Of a stretch of 64,000 nt of DNA, positions 44,911-55,241 are shown in pieces. A program made the position numbers and the translations under genes. Below the pieces are notes generated by a model. That model saw only the letters and a program-made list of their open reading frames with translations. It was not told the DNA's origin and searched no databases. This DNA comes from Ectopseudomonas chengduensis. GTDB lineage: Bacteria; Pseudomonadota; Gammaproteobacteria; Pseudomonadales; Pseudomonadaceae. The stretch lies in assembly GCF_900102635.1 (NCBI RefSeq), contig NZ_FMZQ01000001.1:496001-560000 (forward strand), read 5' to 3'. The stretch's first letter is position 1. Each line of letters starts with the position of its first letter.

Positions 44911-45153
44911 TCAGCTGTAAGTGACGGTGAGCCACGTCAGGGGCAGGCCAACCAGGCAGAGAAAACCGAACGTGGCGACCCAGGCGCTGCGTGAACCCAT
45001 AGGGTCGGCCACGCGCAGCGGCAGATTCGGGTAGTGGCCCAGAGTCAAAAGTCGTAGTGCCAGCCAGCCGGTGGTGTAGAAGACATAGCCGATGATGATT
45101 TCAAGCGCGATCTCGGCAATTAACGCCAAACCGCGCAGCAACAATTCTGCCAT
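44911..45153 (-). CDS. Small two-helix membrane protein, unknown
   Basis: 80 residues from ATG 45153. Hydrophobic segments are IAEIALEIIIGYVFYTTGWLALRLL (about 12-36) and AWVATFGFLCLVGLPLTWLTV (about 57-77). No known family recognised by eye. It lies between argH and the GNAT gene on the same strand, with a 37-base gap from argH. Confidence 0.7.
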   Translation of the reverse strand: MAELLLRGLALIAEIALEIIIGYVFYTTGWLALRLLTLGHYPNLPLRVADPMGSRSAWVATFGFLCLVGLPLTWLTVTYS

Positions 45154-45190
45154 GGGAACTCCTTTTCCCCAGTTTTCTCCGAGAAGTCGC

Positions 45191-46585
45191 TTAGCGGCTA
45201 GCCAGCAGTTCCCGACCGCGCGCTACCGCCGCACGCACCTGATTTGGCGCCGTGCCACCGATATGGTCGCGTGCGCCGACCGAGCCTTCCAGGGTCAGCA
45301 CGGCGAATACGTCATCACCGATCTGGTCGCTGAACTGGCGCAGCTCGTCCAGGCTCATCTCGGCCAGGTCCTTGCCGCTCTGTACGCCGTATTTGACCGC
45401 GTGGCCGACGATCTCGTGGCAGTCGCGGAAGGGCAGGCCCTTGCGCACCAGGTAGTCGGCCAGGTCGGTGGCGGTGGAGAAACCGCGCAGCGCCGCTTCG
45501 CGCATGATCTCGCGCTTGGGCTTGATCGCCGGGACCATGTCAGCGAAGGCGCGCAGGCTGTCGCGCAGGGTGTCGGCGGCGTCGAACAGCGGTTCCTTGT
45601 CTTCCTGGTTGTCCTTGTTGTAGGCCAGCGGCTGGCCTTTCATCAGGGTCAGTAGGCCGGTCAGGGCGCCGAACACGCGGCCGGTCTTGCCGCGCACCAG
45701 CTCGGGCACGTCCGGGTTCTTCTTTTGCGGCATGATCGAGCTGCCAGTGCAGAAGCGATCCGGCAGGTCGATGAACTGGAACTGGGCGCTGGTCCACAGC
45801 ACCAGCTCTTCGGAGAAGCGCGACAGATGCATCATCGCCAGGGAGGCGGCGGCGCAGAATTCGATGGCGAAGTCGCGATCCGATACACCGTCCAGCGAGT
45901 TGCCGCCAACGGCGTCGAAACCCAGCAATTGTGCAGTGATTTCACGCTGGATTGGATAGGTGGTGCCGGCCAGTGCGGCCGAGCCCAGCGGCATGCGATT
46001 GGTGCGCTTGCGGCAGTCGACCAGGCGTTCGTAATCGCGCGATAGCATTTCGAACCAGGCCAGCAGATGATGGCCGAAGGTCACCGGCTGGGCGGTCTGC
46101 AGGTGGGTGAACCCCGGCATGATGGTGTCCGCTTCGGCTTCGGCCAATCCCAGCAGGCCCTGCTGCAGGCGAGTGATCTCGGCGAGGATCAGGTCGATTT
46201 CGTCGCGCAGCCACAGGCGGATATCGGTGGCCACTTGATCGTTGCGCGAACGACCGGTGTGCAGCTTCTTGCCAGTAACGCCGATGCGGTCGGTCAGACG
46301 CGCTTCGATGTTCATGTGCACGTCTTCCAGATCGACGCGCCAGTCGAACTGGCCGGCTTCGATCTCACCCTGGATCTGCTTGAGCCCATCAATGATGGCG
46401 TCACGCTCGGCATCGCTGAGGACGCCGACCTTGGCCAGCATGCTGGCGTGGGCGATGGAGCCCATGATGTCGTGGCGGTACAGGCGCTTGTCGAATTCGA
46501 CCGAGGCGGTGAAGCGGGCGACGAAGGCGTCGACAGGTTCGCTGAAGCGGCCGCCCCAGGATTGGTTGGTTTTTTCGCTGCTCAT
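45191..46585 (-). CDS. argH: Argininosuccinate lyase
   Basis: 464 residues from ATG 46585 ([36 protein letters not shown]). The catalytic flexible loop [20 protein letters not shown] and the tetramer motifs [20 protein letters not shown] are intact. It splits argininosuccinate to arginine and fumarate, the last step of arginine biosynthesis. It is divergent from fimS across 243 bases. The frame extends 57 codons further upstream without support. Confidence 0.96.
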   Translation of the reverse strand: MSSEKTNQSWGGRFSEPVDAFVARFTASVEFDKRLYRHDIMGSIAHASMLAKVGVLSDAERDAIIDGLKQIQGEIEAGQFDWRVDLEDVHMNIEARLTDRIGVTGKKLHTGRSRNDQVATDIRLWLRDEIDLILAEITRLQQGLLGLAEAEADTIMPGFTHLQTAQPVTFGHHLLAWFEMLSRDYERLVDCRKRTNRMPLGSAALAGTTYPIQREITAQLLGFDAVGGNSLDGVSDRDFAIEFCAAASLAMMHLSRFSEELVLWTSAQFQFIDLPDRFCTGSSIMPQKKNPDVPELVRGKTGRVFGALTGLLTLMKGQPLAYNKDNQEDKEPLFDAADTLRDSLRAFADMVPAIKPKREIMREAALRGFSTATDLADYLVRKGLPFRDCHEIVGHAVKYGVQSGKDLAEMSLDELRQFSDQIGDDVFAVLTLEGSVGARDHIGGTAPNQVRAAVARGRELLASR

Positions 46586-46828
46586 GGCACTTGCTCTGGT
46601 TCGGGCTCTGGATCGGGCGGCCGCGTCGGCGGCCGGCATGGCGGACAAAGTGCGTCGATAATAACAGGGTCGGCAGGCGTTTCGCCGGGGCGCGTTCGCC
46701 GTTGGGCGTTCGATGGCGTTGTCGGCTGCTTCACAATTTTGCCCTGAAGGCGGCATTTCGGTGCTTTATTTTGTCCGGCTGGGGCCGTCTGGCTTGCCGG
46801 CTCGCAGGGCGACAAGGAAACTGCGTCG
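46586..46828. promoter_or_regulatory. Divergent argH/fimS intergenic region
   Basis: 243 bases separate the two divergent start codons. The middle is T-rich around 46730-46775 (CACAATTTTGCC, CTTTATTTTGTCC), consistent with promoter DNA for fimS. I see no strong sigma70 pair and no clear sigma22/AlgU box (GAACTT...TCtgA). Confidence 0.35.
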
Positions 46829-47911
46829 ATGCACAGACAATCCTCTACCAAGAACAAATACAACGCCGCTATCGACGACTTCTTCGTCCCGGAACTGTGT
46901 CAGCCCGAAGCGCTGCTGAGCATGGTGCTGTTGGCCGAGTTGCTGGTATTGGTATTGGTGCTCGCCGAACCGATGACGCCGGGGTTCGACTGGGTACGCC
47001 TGGCCCTGACTTCACTGTTCGTGCAGTGGATCGTGCTGCTGTCGGCTGCTGTGCTCTGCCGCTTGCGGCCGCTGCTGGCACGTCTGCGTCCCGCGTTGGC
47101 TGGGGGGCTGTGCTGCGCGCTGGTGGTGCTGCTGACCCTGGGTTGTACGGCGGTGGCCGACTATTACGAGCTGGGTGGGCCGCTGCCGCGCAGTGGTGAA
47201 GTGAATCTTTATCTGCGTCATGCGTTGATCAGCCTGATCATGTCCGCACTGCTGCTACGCTATTTCTATCTGCAGAGCCAATGGCGTCGGCAGGAGCAGG
47301 CCGAGCTGCGTGCGCGGATCGAATCGTTACAAGCGCGGATTCGCCCGCACTTTCTGTTCAACAGCCTCAACAGCATCGCCAGCCTGGTCACGCTCGATCC
47401 TTACAAGGCCGAGCAGGCGGTGCTGGATCTGTCCGATCTGTTTCGCGCCAGCCTGGCCAAACCTGGCACGCTGGTGCCGTGGAAGGAGGAACTGGAACTG
47501 GCGAAACGATATCTATCGATCGAGCACTATCGGCTCGGCGAGCGACTACAGTTGCAGTGGGAGGTAGAAGGTGTGCCGGAGGATCTGCCGATTCCCCAGC
47601 TGACCCTGCAGCCTCTGTTGGAGAATGCGCTGATCTATGGCATCGCGCCGCGTATCGAAGGCGGCCTGGTGCGGGTCGAGGCGGATTACCAGGATGGTGT
47701 GTTCAGCTTGTGTGTCAGCAATCCGTATGAAGAGCGGGGCGAGCAGCATCCGTCACGGGGAACGCAGCAAGCGCTGAGTAATATCGATGCGCGCCTGGCG
47801 GCACTTTTTGGGCCGCGCGCGAGTCTCAGCGTGGAGCGCCGTGACGGCCGTCACTACAGCTGTCTACGCTATCCTTGTGCGAGACTCACGCAGGAAGCCA
47901 GAGCAATATGA
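46829..47911 (+). CDS. fimS: Sensor histidine kinase FimS (AlgZ)
   Basis: 360 residues of the LytS type. Four hydrophobic segments lie in residues about 30-145. The histidine motif RIRPHFLFNSLNSIASLV has H174, and the C-terminal part holds an N-box LLENALIYGI with a degenerate glycine box (GTQQALSNIDARL). In P. aeruginosa FimS/AlgZ phosphorylates AlgR to control twitching, type IV pili and virulence. It overlaps the algR start by an ATGA junction, so the two are coupled. Confidence 0.92.
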   Translation: MHRQSSTKNKYNAAIDDFFVPELCQPEALLSMVLLAELLVLVLVLAEPMTPGFDWVRLALTSLFVQWIVLLSAAVLCRLRPLLARLRPALAGGLCCALVVLLTLGCTAVADYYELGGPLPRSGEVNLYLRHALISLIMSALLLRYFYLQSQWRRQEQAELRARIESLQARIRPHFLFNSLNSIASLVTLDPYKAEQAVLDLSDLFRASLAKPGTLVPWKEELELAKRYLSIEHYRLGERLQLQWEVEGVPEDLPIPQLTLQPLLENALIYGIAPRIEGGLVRVEADYQDGVFSLCVSNPYEERGEQHPSRGTQQALSNIDARLAALFGPRASLSVERRDGRHYSCLRYPCARLTQEARAI

Positions 47912-48654
47912 ATGTCCTGATCGTCGATGACGAACCCCTTGCCCGCGAGCGCCTGAGCCGCATGGTCGGTGAGCTCGAGGGTTACCGGGTCTTGGAGCCC
48001 GCTGCCAGCAATGGCGAGGAAGCCCTGACCCTGATTGATAGCCTCAAGCCGGATGTGGTCCTGCTGGATATCCGCATGCCCGGCCTCGACGGCCTGCAGG
48101 TGGCTGCCAAATTGTGCGAGCGCGAAGCGCCGCCAGCGGTGATCTTTTGCACGGCGCATGATGAGTTCGCTCTGGAAGCCTTCCAGGTCAGTGCAGTGGG
48201 CTATCTGGTCAAACCGGTGCGGCCTGAGAGCCTGAGCGAAGCGCTGAAAAAGGCCGAGCGGCCCAATCGTGTGCAGTTGGCCGCCCTGACTCGTCCCGCA
48301 GCGGAGACTGGCGGTGGCCCGCGTACCCATATCAGTGCCCGTACCCGCAAGGGCATCGAGCTGATTCCGCTGGATCACGTGGTCTACTTCATCGCCGACC
48401 ACAAATACGTCACCCTGCGTCACGAGGGCGGTGAAGTCCTGCTGGATGAGCCGTTGAAGGCGCTGGAAGACGAGTTCGGTGACCGCTTTGTGCGCATCCA
48501 CCGCAATGCGCTGGTGGCGCGTGAGCGTATCGAGCGCCTGCAGCGCACCCCGCTCGGGCACTTTCAACTGTTCCTCAAGGGGCTCGAGGGTGACTCGCTG
48601 GTGGTCAGTCGCCGCCATGTGGCCGGTGTGCGCAAGATGATGCAGTCGCTATAG
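47908..48654 (+). CDS. algR: Response regulator AlgR (LytTR type)
   Basis: 248 residues from ATG 47908. The receiver domain has acidic D7/D8, phosphoacceptor D54 (VVLLDIRMPGLDG) and K in YLVKPVRPE, followed by a LytTR DNA-binding domain from about 140 (RTRKGIELIPLDHVVYFIADHKYVTLRHEGGEVLLDEPLKALEDEF). It regulates alginate, type IV pili and other virulence genes. The start overlaps the fimS stop; hemC follows. Confidence 0.94.
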   Translation: MNVLIVDDEPLARERLSRMVGELEGYRVLEPAASNGEEALTLIDSLKPDVVLLDIRMPGLDGLQVAAKLCEREAPPAVIFCTAHDEFALEAFQVSAVGYLVKPVRPESLSEALKKAERPNRVQLAALTRPAAETGGGPRTHISARTRKGIELIPLDHVVYFIADHKYVTLRHEGGEVLLDEPLKALEDEFGDRFVRIHRNALVARERIERLQRTPLGHFQLFLKGLEGDSLVVSRRHVAGVRKMMQSL

Positions 48655-48747
48655 CGGGTCGCCGGCTGCGGCCTATGGCCGCCTCCTTCCGCCGGCGTCG
48701 GGCGAGCCTGTTATGATTCGCGGCAATCGGTTTTCTGGAATTGCCTC

Positions 48748-49686
48748 ATGTCCCGCGAAATTCGCATCGCCACCCGTAAGAGCGCCTTGGCCCTGTGGCA
48801 GGCCGAACATGTCAAAGCCCGCCTGGAACAGGCTCATCCCGGTCTGAAGGTCAGTCTGGTGCCCATGGTCAGCCGCGGCGACAAGCTGCTCGACGCGCCG
48901 CTGGCGAAGATCGGTGGCAAGGGGCTGTTCGTCAAGGAGCTGGAAACCGCACTGCTGGAAAACGAGGCCGACATTGCCGTGCACTCGATGAAGGACGTGC
49001 CGATGGACTTTCCCGAAGGGCTGGGCCTGTACTGCATTTGCGAGCGTGAAGACCCGCGCGACGCCTTCGTCTCCAACACCTATGCCAGCCTCGATGCGCT
49101 GCTGCCCGGCAGCGTGGTCGGTACTTCCAGTCTGCGCCGTCAGGCCCAGCTGCTGGCGCGCCGGCCCGATCTGAAAATCCAGTTCCTGCGCGGCAACGTC
49201 AATACCCGCCTGGCCAAGCTTGATGCCGGCGAGTACGACGCTATCATCCTTGCCGCCGCTGGCCTGATTCGCCTGGGGTTCGAAGACCGCATCCGCAGCT
49301 CGATCAGCGCCGAGGACAGCCTGCCGGCCGGCGGCCAGGGCGCCGTGGGTATCGAATGCCGCAGTGCCGACAGCGACGTGCATGCCTTGCTGGCGCCGCT
49401 GCATCACCGTGACACCGCGCTACGTGTCACCGCCGAGCGCGCGCTGAACAAGCACCTCAATGGCGGCTGCCAGGTCCCTATCGCCTGCTATGCCCTGCTC
49501 GAAGATGACCAGCTGTGGCTGCGCGGCCTGGTCGGCCAACCTGACGGCGGCCTGTTGCTGCGCGCCGAAGATCGCGCCGCCAGTAGCGATGCCGAGGCTC
49601 TGGGGGTGCGTGTCGCCGAGGCGCTGCTGGCGCAGGGGGCTGACGCCATTCTCCAGGCCGTTTATGGTGAGGCCGGTCACCCTTGA
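48748..49686 (+). CDS. hemC: Porphobilinogen deaminase
   Basis: 312 residues. The dipyrromethane cofactor cysteine is C241 in [13 protein letters not shown]; the substrate-binding stretch [17 protein letters not shown] and the [13 protein letters not shown] loop are intact. It condenses four porphobilinogens to hydroxymethylbilane in heme synthesis. A TATGAT -10 box at 48712 lies 31 bases upstream. Its stop overlaps the hemD start. Confidence 0.96.
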   Translation: MSREIRIATRKSALALWQAEHVKARLEQAHPGLKVSLVPMVSRGDKLLDAPLAKIGGKGLFVKELETALLENEADIAVHSMKDVPMDFPEGLGLYCICEREDPRDAFVSNTYASLDALLPGSVVGTSSLRRQAQLLARRPDLKIQFLRGNVNTRLAKLDAGEYDAIILAAAGLIRLGFEDRIRSSISAEDSLPAGGQGAVGIECRSADSDVHALLAPLHHRDTALRVTAERALNKHLNGGCQVPIACYALLEDDQLWLRGLVGQPDGGLLLRAEDRAASSDAEALGVRVAEALLAQGADAILQAVYGEAGHP

Positions 49687-50450
49687 GCGTTTGGCGCCTG
49701 TTGCTGACGCGTCCTGCCGAGGATTGTGCGGCGCTGGCGCAGACCCTGGCTGCGCAGGGTGTCGTCAGCCACTGCATGCCGCTGTTGGCCATCGAGACGC
49801 TGGATGAGACACTCGAGCAGCGCAGCGCCTTTGCCGATTTGCAGCGTTACTGCGCGGTGATCGTGGTCAGCAAGCCGGCAGCCCGAATTGGCCTGCAGCT
49901 CTTGGCGCAGCATGGGGCGCCGACGCCTGATCTGCCCTGGTTCAGTGTCGGTGCGGCTACCGCTGCGGTACTCGCCGAGCAAGGCTTAAGCGTGCATTTT
50001 CCCGATTCGGGCGATGACAGTGAGGCGTTGCTCGCTCTGCCTGCACTGCAGCAGGCCATCGCGGCACCTGCACCGCGCGTGCTGATCCTGCGTGGCGAAG
50101 GTGGCCGAGAATTCCTCGCCGAGCGCTTGCGTAGCCAAGGTGTGAGCGTCGACTATCTGCCACTGTATCGCCGCGTACTGCCGCATTACGCGCCGGGCGA
50201 GCTGAGCCGACAAGTGCGAGCGGAACGCCTGAATGGCCTGGTTGTCAGCAGTGGGCAGGGTTTCGAACATCTGCTGCAGCTAGCCGGCGATGACTGGCCG
50301 GCGTTGGCTCGGCTACCCTTGTTCGTACCCAGCCCGCGCGTCGCCGAACAGGCCTGCGCTGCGGGTGCCCAGATCGTTGTGGACTGTCGCGGCGCCAGTG
50401 CCGCGGCCTTGCAGGCAGCTTTGGAGCAGTTTCCGGCTGCCGCCCTCTAA
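49683..50450 (+). CDS. hemD: Uroporphyrinogen-III synthase
   Basis: 255 residues from a TTG start at 49683, overlapping the hemC stop by four bases. Features include [20 protein letters not shown], the central [13 protein letters not shown] segment and [16 protein letters not shown] near the C terminus, matching the weakly conserved HemD fold. It inverts the D ring and closes hydroxymethylbilane to uroporphyrinogen III. It leads directly into hemX. Confidence 0.93.
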   Translation: MSVWRLLLTRPAEDCAALAQTLAAQGVVSHCMPLLAIETLDETLEQRSAFADLQRYCAVIVVSKPAARIGLQLLAQHGAPTPDLPWFSVGAATAAVLAEQGLSVHFPDSGDDSEALLALPALQQAIAAPAPRVLILRGEGGREFLAERLRSQGVSVDYLPLYRRVLPHYAPGELSRQVRAERLNGLVVSSGQGFEHLLQLAGDDWPALARLPLFVPSPRVAEQACAAGAQIVVDCRGASAAALQAALEQFPAAAL

Positions 50451-50462
50451 AAGGACGGATAC

Positions 50463-51596
50463 GTGAGCGAAGCATCCACCCCGAACACGCCAGAAGAAAA
50501 ACCGGCCAGCGAAGCCGTGAAACCCACACCTGCACCGCCACCGGTGAAGGCACCACGCAGTGGCGGTGGCAGCGGCCTTGCCGCATTCGCCCTGCTGATT
50601 GGCCTGGCTGGCGCCGGTGCTGGCGGCTGGAGCCTGTGGCAACTGCATGCAATGCAGAGCAGGGACCTGCAGCAGGCCGAAGACCTGCAGCGCACCCGTG
50701 ACGACAGTGCGAAGAAAGTGGATGAGCTGGCCCAACGCCTCGATTCGCGTCTGTCCGCCCTGCCCAGTGCGGCCGAGCTGGACGAGCGCCGTCGCCTGCT
50801 GGCCAATCTGCAGAGCGATCAGCAGCGCATGAGCCAGCGCCTGGAAAGCGTGCTCGATGGTAGCCGCCAGGATTGGCGTCTTGATGAAGCCGAGCACCTG
50901 CTGCGTCTGGCAACCCTGCGGTTGTCGGCATTGCAGGATGTGGCCAGCGCCGAAGCGCTGGTACTGGCCGCCGATGAAATCCTCCGCGAGCAGGACGACC
51001 CTGCCGCATTCGCCGCCCGCGAGCAGCTCAGCCGTAGTCTCGAAGCCCTGCGCACCACCGAGCGCCCGGATCGCGTTGGCCTGTTCCTGCAGCTGGGCGC
51101 CTTGCGTGAGCAGGCCGCTACCCTCAATCCACTGGCGCCGACCTTCGAAGGGCAGGGTGACGTGCTCTCCGACCTGGCAGCCGAAGGCGACGGCAGTGCC
51201 TGGTGGAGCGAGTGGGCGAAGAAGCTTTCGGAGTACTTCCGTATCGAGTTCGACGCCGATCGCAACGTGCGTCCGCTGCTGTCCGGGCAAAGCCTGTCGC
51301 AGGTGCGCCTGAGTCTGTCGCTGGCGCTGGAACAGGCGCAGTGGGCCGCACTGCATGGTCAGACCGGTGTGTACAAGCAGTCGCTGAAACAGGCCGAGGA
51401 AATCCTCGATGCCCACTTCAACCTAGACAACCCGGACAGTCGCGCCCTGCGCCAGCGCTTCGGCGAGCTGGCCGATGCCAGCATCGAGGTCAAGGTGCCG
51501 GACCTGAGCGACTCGCTCGATGCGCTGCAGGCCTACCTGCAACGTAAACAGGCGCAACGTCGGCAGGGGGCCGCGGCGGCCGGGGAGGCGCAATGA
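50463..51596 (+). CDS. hemX: HemX-like membrane protein
   Basis: 377 residues with a GTG start at 50463. A proline-rich cytoplasmic N terminus (residues 1-38), one membrane helix (AAFALLIGLAGAGAGGWSLWQL, about 40-60), then a long helical periplasmic part with a coiled-coil stretch (about 65-130). This is the HemX form found between hemD and hemY; older annotation as uroporphyrinogen methyltransferase is not supported by any SAM motif here. Its stop overlaps the hemY start. Confidence 0.88.
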   Translation: MSEASTPNTPEEKPASEAVKPTPAPPPVKAPRSGGGSGLAAFALLIGLAGAGAGGWSLWQLHAMQSRDLQQAEDLQRTRDDSAKKVDELAQRLDSRLSALPSAAELDERRRLLANLQSDQQRMSQRLESVLDGSRQDWRLDEAEHLLRLATLRLSALQDVASAEALVLAADEILREQDDPAAFAAREQLSRSLEALRTTERPDRVGLFLQLGALREQAATLNPLAPTFEGQGDVLSDLAAEGDGSAWWSEWAKKLSEYFRIEFDADRNVRPLLSGQSLSQVRLSLSLALEQAQWAALHGQTGVYKQSLKQAEEILDAHFNLDNPDSRALRQRFGELADASIEVKVPDLSDSLDALQAYLQRKQAQRRQGAAAAGEAQ

Positions 51597-52840
51597 GACG
51601 CCTGATCTGGCTCCTGTTATTGCTGGCCATAGCCGCCGGGCTGTATCTGCTCAGTCTGGCCATCGAGGCCGACCGCGGTTATGTGCTGTTCGCCTACCAG
51701 GGCTTTCGCTACCAGTCCGGCCTGTGGGCATTCCTTGGCCTGCTGGTGGTCGTGGTGGCGCTGTACTACCTGATCAAGTGGACACTGCGTTTGTTGCTCA
51801 GCTCGACACGGCTGGCCAACCCCTGGTCGCGTCTGCATCGCAACCGCCGTGTGCGCCTGGCTTCCGAGCAGGGCATGCTCGACCTGGCCGAAGGTCACTG
51901 GGCGCGTGCCCAGCGTCAACTGACCCGTGCCGCCGAAGCCGACAGTCAGCCGTTGATGTATTACCTCGGCGCTGCTCGGGCTGCCAGCAAGCTTGGCGAT
52001 CACGAGCAGAGCGACGCATTGCTCGAACGCGCACTGAACAAGCAACCCCAGGCCGAACTGGCGATTGCCCTGACCCACGCCGAGCTGCAGCGTAACCGCG
52101 GCGACAGCGACGCGGCGCTGGAAACCCTGCAGGCCATGCGTGAGCGCCACCCAGGCCATCACCTGGTGCTGCGTCAGTTGCAGCGTCTGTATCTGCAGCG
52201 CCAGGACTGGTCGGCACTGCTTGGCTTGCTGCCCGAGTTGCGCAAGGAAAAGGCGCTGCCCGCCGCAGAACTCGACGAACTGGAGCGCGAAACCTGGCGT
52301 GGTCGCCTGGCCGATGCCGGACTGGCTGGCCAGGGCCATGGCGAAACTGCACTTCAGCCGCTGACGCAAGCCTGGCAGCAGCTTTCCGCGCCACTGCGTC
52401 AGGAGCCTGAGCTGATCGCCACCTATGTCGAGCAACTGCGTCGACTGGGCGCGCAGGAAGAAGCCGAGGAAGTGCTGCGCAGCGCGCTCAAACGTGGTTA
52501 CGACAGCCGTCTGGCGCGCTTCTACGGTGTGCTGCGTGGCGCCGACCCGGCGCGTCAGCTGCAAACGGCCGAACTCTGGCTCAAGCAGCATCCGCAGGAT
52601 CCTGCCCTGTTGTTGACCCTGGGCCGTCTGAGCCTGCAGAACCAGTTGTGGGGCAAGGCGCGAGACTATTTCGAGACCAGTCTGAAGCTCGAGCGCCACC
52701 CGGAAACCTGCGCCGAGCTGGCGCGTCTGCTGGCGCAATTGGGCGAGTTGGAACGCAGCAATCAGCTGTTGCTGGAGAGCCTCGGCCTGTTGCATCAGGG
52801 CTTGCCACCGCTGCCGCAACCGCAGGGCGTGACAGCCTGA
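51593..52840 (+). CDS. hemY: HemY, heme-biosynthesis-associated TPR membrane protein
   Basis: 415 residues from ATG 51593 overlapping the hemX stop. Two N-terminal membrane helices (MRRLIWLLLLLAIAAGLYLLSLAI; WAFLGLLVVVVALYYLIKWTLRLLL) are followed by tetratricopeptide-like helices through the C terminus (ARAASKLGDHEQSDALLERALNKQPQAELAIALTHAELQRNRGD). It is the HemY_N/TPR protein linked by position to heme synthesis; the biochemical role is unclear. It is the last gene of the hemC-D-X-Y run. Confidence 0.9.
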   Translation: MRRLIWLLLLLAIAAGLYLLSLAIEADRGYVLFAYQGFRYQSGLWAFLGLLVVVVALYYLIKWTLRLLLSSTRLANPWSRLHRNRRVRLASEQGMLDLAEGHWARAQRQLTRAAEADSQPLMYYLGAARAASKLGDHEQSDALLERALNKQPQAELAIALTHAELQRNRGDSDAALETLQAMRERHPGHHLVLRQLQRLYLQRQDWSALLGLLPELRKEKALPAAELDELERETWRGRLADAGLAGQGHGETALQPLTQAWQQLSAPLRQEPELIATYVEQLRRLGAQEEAEEVLRSALKRGYDSRLARFYGVLRGADPARQLQTAELWLKQHPQDPALLLTLGRLSLQNQLWGKARDYFETSLKLERHPETCAELARLLAQLGELERSNQLLLESLGLLHQGLPPLPQPQGVTA

Positions 52841-52924
52841 ATGGATGCGGCTGATTGCCGCAGCGCACTCGCCGTACGGACGGAGGGGCGTTCGGGCATG
52901 ATGAACAGCCTGCTCTGAGTCATG

Positions 52925-52944
52925 GGGCGCCTTGAAAGGCGCCC
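52925..52944 (+). terminator. Hairpin after hemY, possible terminator
   Basis: GGGCGCC (52925-52931) pairs with GGCGCCC (52938-52944), loop TTGAAA. It is followed by TCGCTTTCCT rather than a clean T-run, so termination may be weak. Confidence 0.5.
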
Positions 52945-52991
52945 TCGCTTTCCTCTACCGTACTGCCCTCGATTTCCCTCCCGGAGCCACC

Positions 52992-53483
52992 ATGCACTTG
53001 GCCAGCCCGCGTCCTCTGTTTTTCCTGGCATTCATCGGCTGCGTACTGCTGATGGCGGCTGCGTTGTACCTGGAACATGTCGTCGGCCTGGAACCCTGTC
53101 CGATGTGCGTGCTGCAGCGAATCTGCGTGATTCTGTTCGGCGTGGTCTGCCTGATCGCTGCTATCCATGGGCCGGGGAGTCTCGGTCGTCGCATCTACGC
53201 GGTGCTGGCACTGCTGTTCGCCGGCGCTGGCGCCGCTACCGCTGGCCGGCAGATCTGGCTGCAGAGCGTACCGGCCGATCAGCTCGAAGCCTGTCTGCCC
53301 AGCCTCGAGTTCATGATGGAAGCCCTGCCGATGCAGGACATCGTGCGCCTGGTGTTCCAGGGCAGCGCTGACTGTGCTGAGGTGAAGTGGACGCTGTTTG
53401 GCATGAGCATCCCCGAGTGGAGCCTGCTCGGTTTCGTCGGCATGCTCGGTTTCTGCCTGTTCCAGCTGCTGCGTCGCAATTGA
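52992..53483 (+). CDS. dsbH: Disulfide bond formation protein DsbB/DsbH
   Basis: 163 residues from ATG 52992. Four membrane helices and two periplasmic cysteine pairs: C36/C39 (EPCPMC) and C100/C127 (LEACL; GSADCAEV), as in DsbB. It reoxidises DsbA and passes electrons to quinone. In P. aeruginosa the paralogue at this place is called DsbH. It follows the hemY hairpin. Confidence 0.92.
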   Translation: MHLASPRPLFFLAFIGCVLLMAAALYLEHVVGLEPCPMCVLQRICVILFGVVCLIAAIHGPGSLGRRIYAVLALLFAGAGAATAGRQIWLQSVPADQLEACLPSLEFMMEALPMQDIVRLVFQGSADCAEVKWTLFGMSIPEWSLLGFVGMLGFCLFQLLRRN

Positions 53484-53497
53484 GAATGCGAATTGCA

Positions 53498-53522
53498 CGA
53501 AGCCACGCGGGTCGTGGCTTCG
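53498..53522. repeat. Ten-base-pair hairpin after dsbH
   Basis: CGAAGCCACG (53498-53507) and CGTGGCTTCG (53513-53522) form a perfect stem with loop CGGGT. No T-run follows on either strand, so it may be an RNA-stabilising stem or a weak terminator before algQ. Confidence 0.6.
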
Positions 53523-53719
53523 AGATTAAACGCTCGTATGAAACTTTCTCACGGCGATGCCTTGATGGTGGGTGCCCACGAGCATAATCTGGCTCGCACG
53601 CACCGCCGGAAAAATGCCATTTTGCGGTTGCCTTCCCAAGGCCAAGCACCGATTGACAGAAAAACGTCTCGGGAGCGGACGTATAACAGGCATTATCGAT
53701 AAGGGAAGCGAGGTTTATC

Positions 53720-54193
53720 ATGCTTGAGAGTTGCCAGAATGCACAGGAACGTTGGGGTGGGGTTCACCAGCTGATCGATCGCTGGCTGGGTGAACGCCGC
53801 GAACTTGTGCTGGCTTACACCGCCCTCACCAAGGCGCCGCAGGCGCCAGCCATCAACTGTGAGCCTCTGCAGGGTTTCTGCGAATTGCTGGTGGACTACG
53901 TGTCTGCTGGTCACTTCGAGGTCTACGAGCAACTGACCAACGAGGCCAAGGCCTTCAACGACCAGCGTGGTCTGGAACTGGCCAAGCAGATCTACCCGCG
54001 TATCGAAGCCATTACGGCGGTCGCGCTGGCGTTCAATGACCACTGCGACAATGGCGATTGTCGCGACAGCACGTCGCTGGTGGCAGAGCTCAATCATCTG
54101 GGGCAGTTGCTGCACGAGCGCTTCGAATTGGAAGACTGCCTGATCGAAGTGCTGCACAACGCTCATCAGGAACAGGCCGCCGAAGCGCTCTGA
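53720..54193 (+). CDS. algQ: Rsd/AlgQ sigma70 regulator
   Basis: 157 residues, entirely helical. The Rsd signature is visible as [27 protein letters not shown] and [23 protein letters not shown]. It binds sigma70 and shifts RNA polymerase towards alternative sigma factors; in P. aeruginosa AlgQ affects alginate and siderophore genes. It starts at ATG 53720 after GAGGTTTATC. Confidence 0.94.
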   Translation: MLESCQNAQERWGGVHQLIDRWLGERRELVLAYTALTKAPQAPAINCEPLQGFCELLVDYVSAGHFEVYEQLTNEAKAFNDQRGLELAKQIYPRIEAITAVALAFNDHCDNGDCRDSTSLVAELNHLGQLLHERFELEDCLIEVLHNAHQEQAAEAL

Positions 54194-54271
54194 GCCCTTG
54201 CTGGCAATGGTCCGGAACACTCCGGGCCGTCAGGCTGACGCCAGTCAGTTAAGCGTCGGCGCATCAAGTTT

Positions 54272-54354
54272 GTAGCAGCGGCGCCTCGCCGCGAATCAGG
54301 ACGGTGCGCACTTGAACGCACTTGAAAAGCTTCGCCCCGGGGCGGGGCTCCTAC
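54272..54354. repeat. Degenerate REP-like repeats between algQ and the FKBP gene
   Basis: GTAGCAGCGGCGCCTCGCCG begins at 54272 (stem GCGGCG/CGCCGC), and GCCCCGGGGCGGGGCTCCTA ends near 54352, the two halves of a decayed paired REP. About 30 bases lie between them. Confidence 0.65.
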
Positions 54355-54400
54355 GCAAGGCCGCTCTGATCGGATCGGCATCAGGCCGGCAGGCTAGCCT

Positions 54401-55048
54401 TCAGTCGGCTACGTCGAGCAGGCGTAGATCGAATACCAGTGGCGCATAGGGCGGTATCAGGTCGCCCGCACCTTCCTCCCCGTAAGCCTGATCCGATGGA
54501 ATCACCAGGCGCCAGTGAGCGCCTTTCGGCATTTGCAGCAGTGCGCTGCGCCAGCCGCCGATCAGGCTGTCCAGGCGAAACCACTGCGGTGTGCTGCTCT
54601 CGTCGAAGACGCTGCCGTCCGCCAGTTCGCCGCGGTAGCTCACCTGTACTCGGCTGCGAGCGGTGGGCATGGGACCGCTGCCAGGGCTGAGTTCGGTCAC
54701 CAGTACGCCGTTGGCCAGTGCCCGCACGTCTGGGCGGCGACGTTGCTCGGCGAGAAAACGCTGCTCGGCTTCGATAGCTTTGCTCTGGCGCTGTGGCGAG
54801 GCTTCGATACGCGCTTCGTGCTCATCGAGCAGCTGCTCGATCCGGCTGGCGTCGAGGCGCAGGGGCTTGCCCTCGTAGGCCCGGCGCAAGCCTTCGAGCA
54901 GCTCGCTCAGCGGCAGGTCTGGCACCTCGTCGTGCAGACGCTCGCCAAGACGCACGCCGAGGCTGTAGGCCAGATCCTGCTGGTGCTGGTCAGCCTGTAC
55001 GCCCAGGCTGCAGCAGATAGCGAGGGCGGCTAGTACGGCGCGGCTCAT
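54401..55048 (-). CDS. FKBP-type peptidyl-prolyl cis-trans isomerase, exported
   Basis: 215 residues with a signal peptide (MSRAVLAALAICCSLGVQA). Residues about 20-90 form the Mip/FkpA-type dimerisation helices (DLAYSLGVRLGERLHDEVPDLPLSELLEGLRRAYEG). The FKBP domain (about 110-212) has VQVSYRGELADGSVFDESS, GGWRSALLQMPKGAHWRLVIPSDQAYGEEG and IPPYAPLVFDLRLLDV. It folds periplasmic proteins. Located between algQ and algP as in P. aeruginosa. Confidence 0.92.
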   Translation of the reverse strand: MSRAVLAALAICCSLGVQADQHQQDLAYSLGVRLGERLHDEVPDLPLSELLEGLRRAYEGKPLRLDASRIEQLLDEHEARIEASPQRQSKAIEAEQRFLAEQRRRPDVRALANGVLVTELSPGSGPMPTARSRVQVSYRGELADGSVFDESSTPQWFRLDSLIGGWRSALLQMPKGAHWRLVIPSDQAYGEEGAGDLIPPYAPLVFDLRLLDVAD

Positions 55049-55241
55049 TACGGTGTCTCCCGATCAAGATGCTTAGGGGCTGTTGAGGTTACGCGGCGCC
55101 GCAGCGTGCGCTGAAACGGCAAAAGGCTTTGGCGATTATGCCAGCGTGGTTCGGCATCTGCTCGGCTCGCCAAAAGGCCTATGGCGAGCCCTCGCGGCTG
55201 CGTCTAGTATGGGCGCGTTCACATCCGCCTGGAGGCGCGCC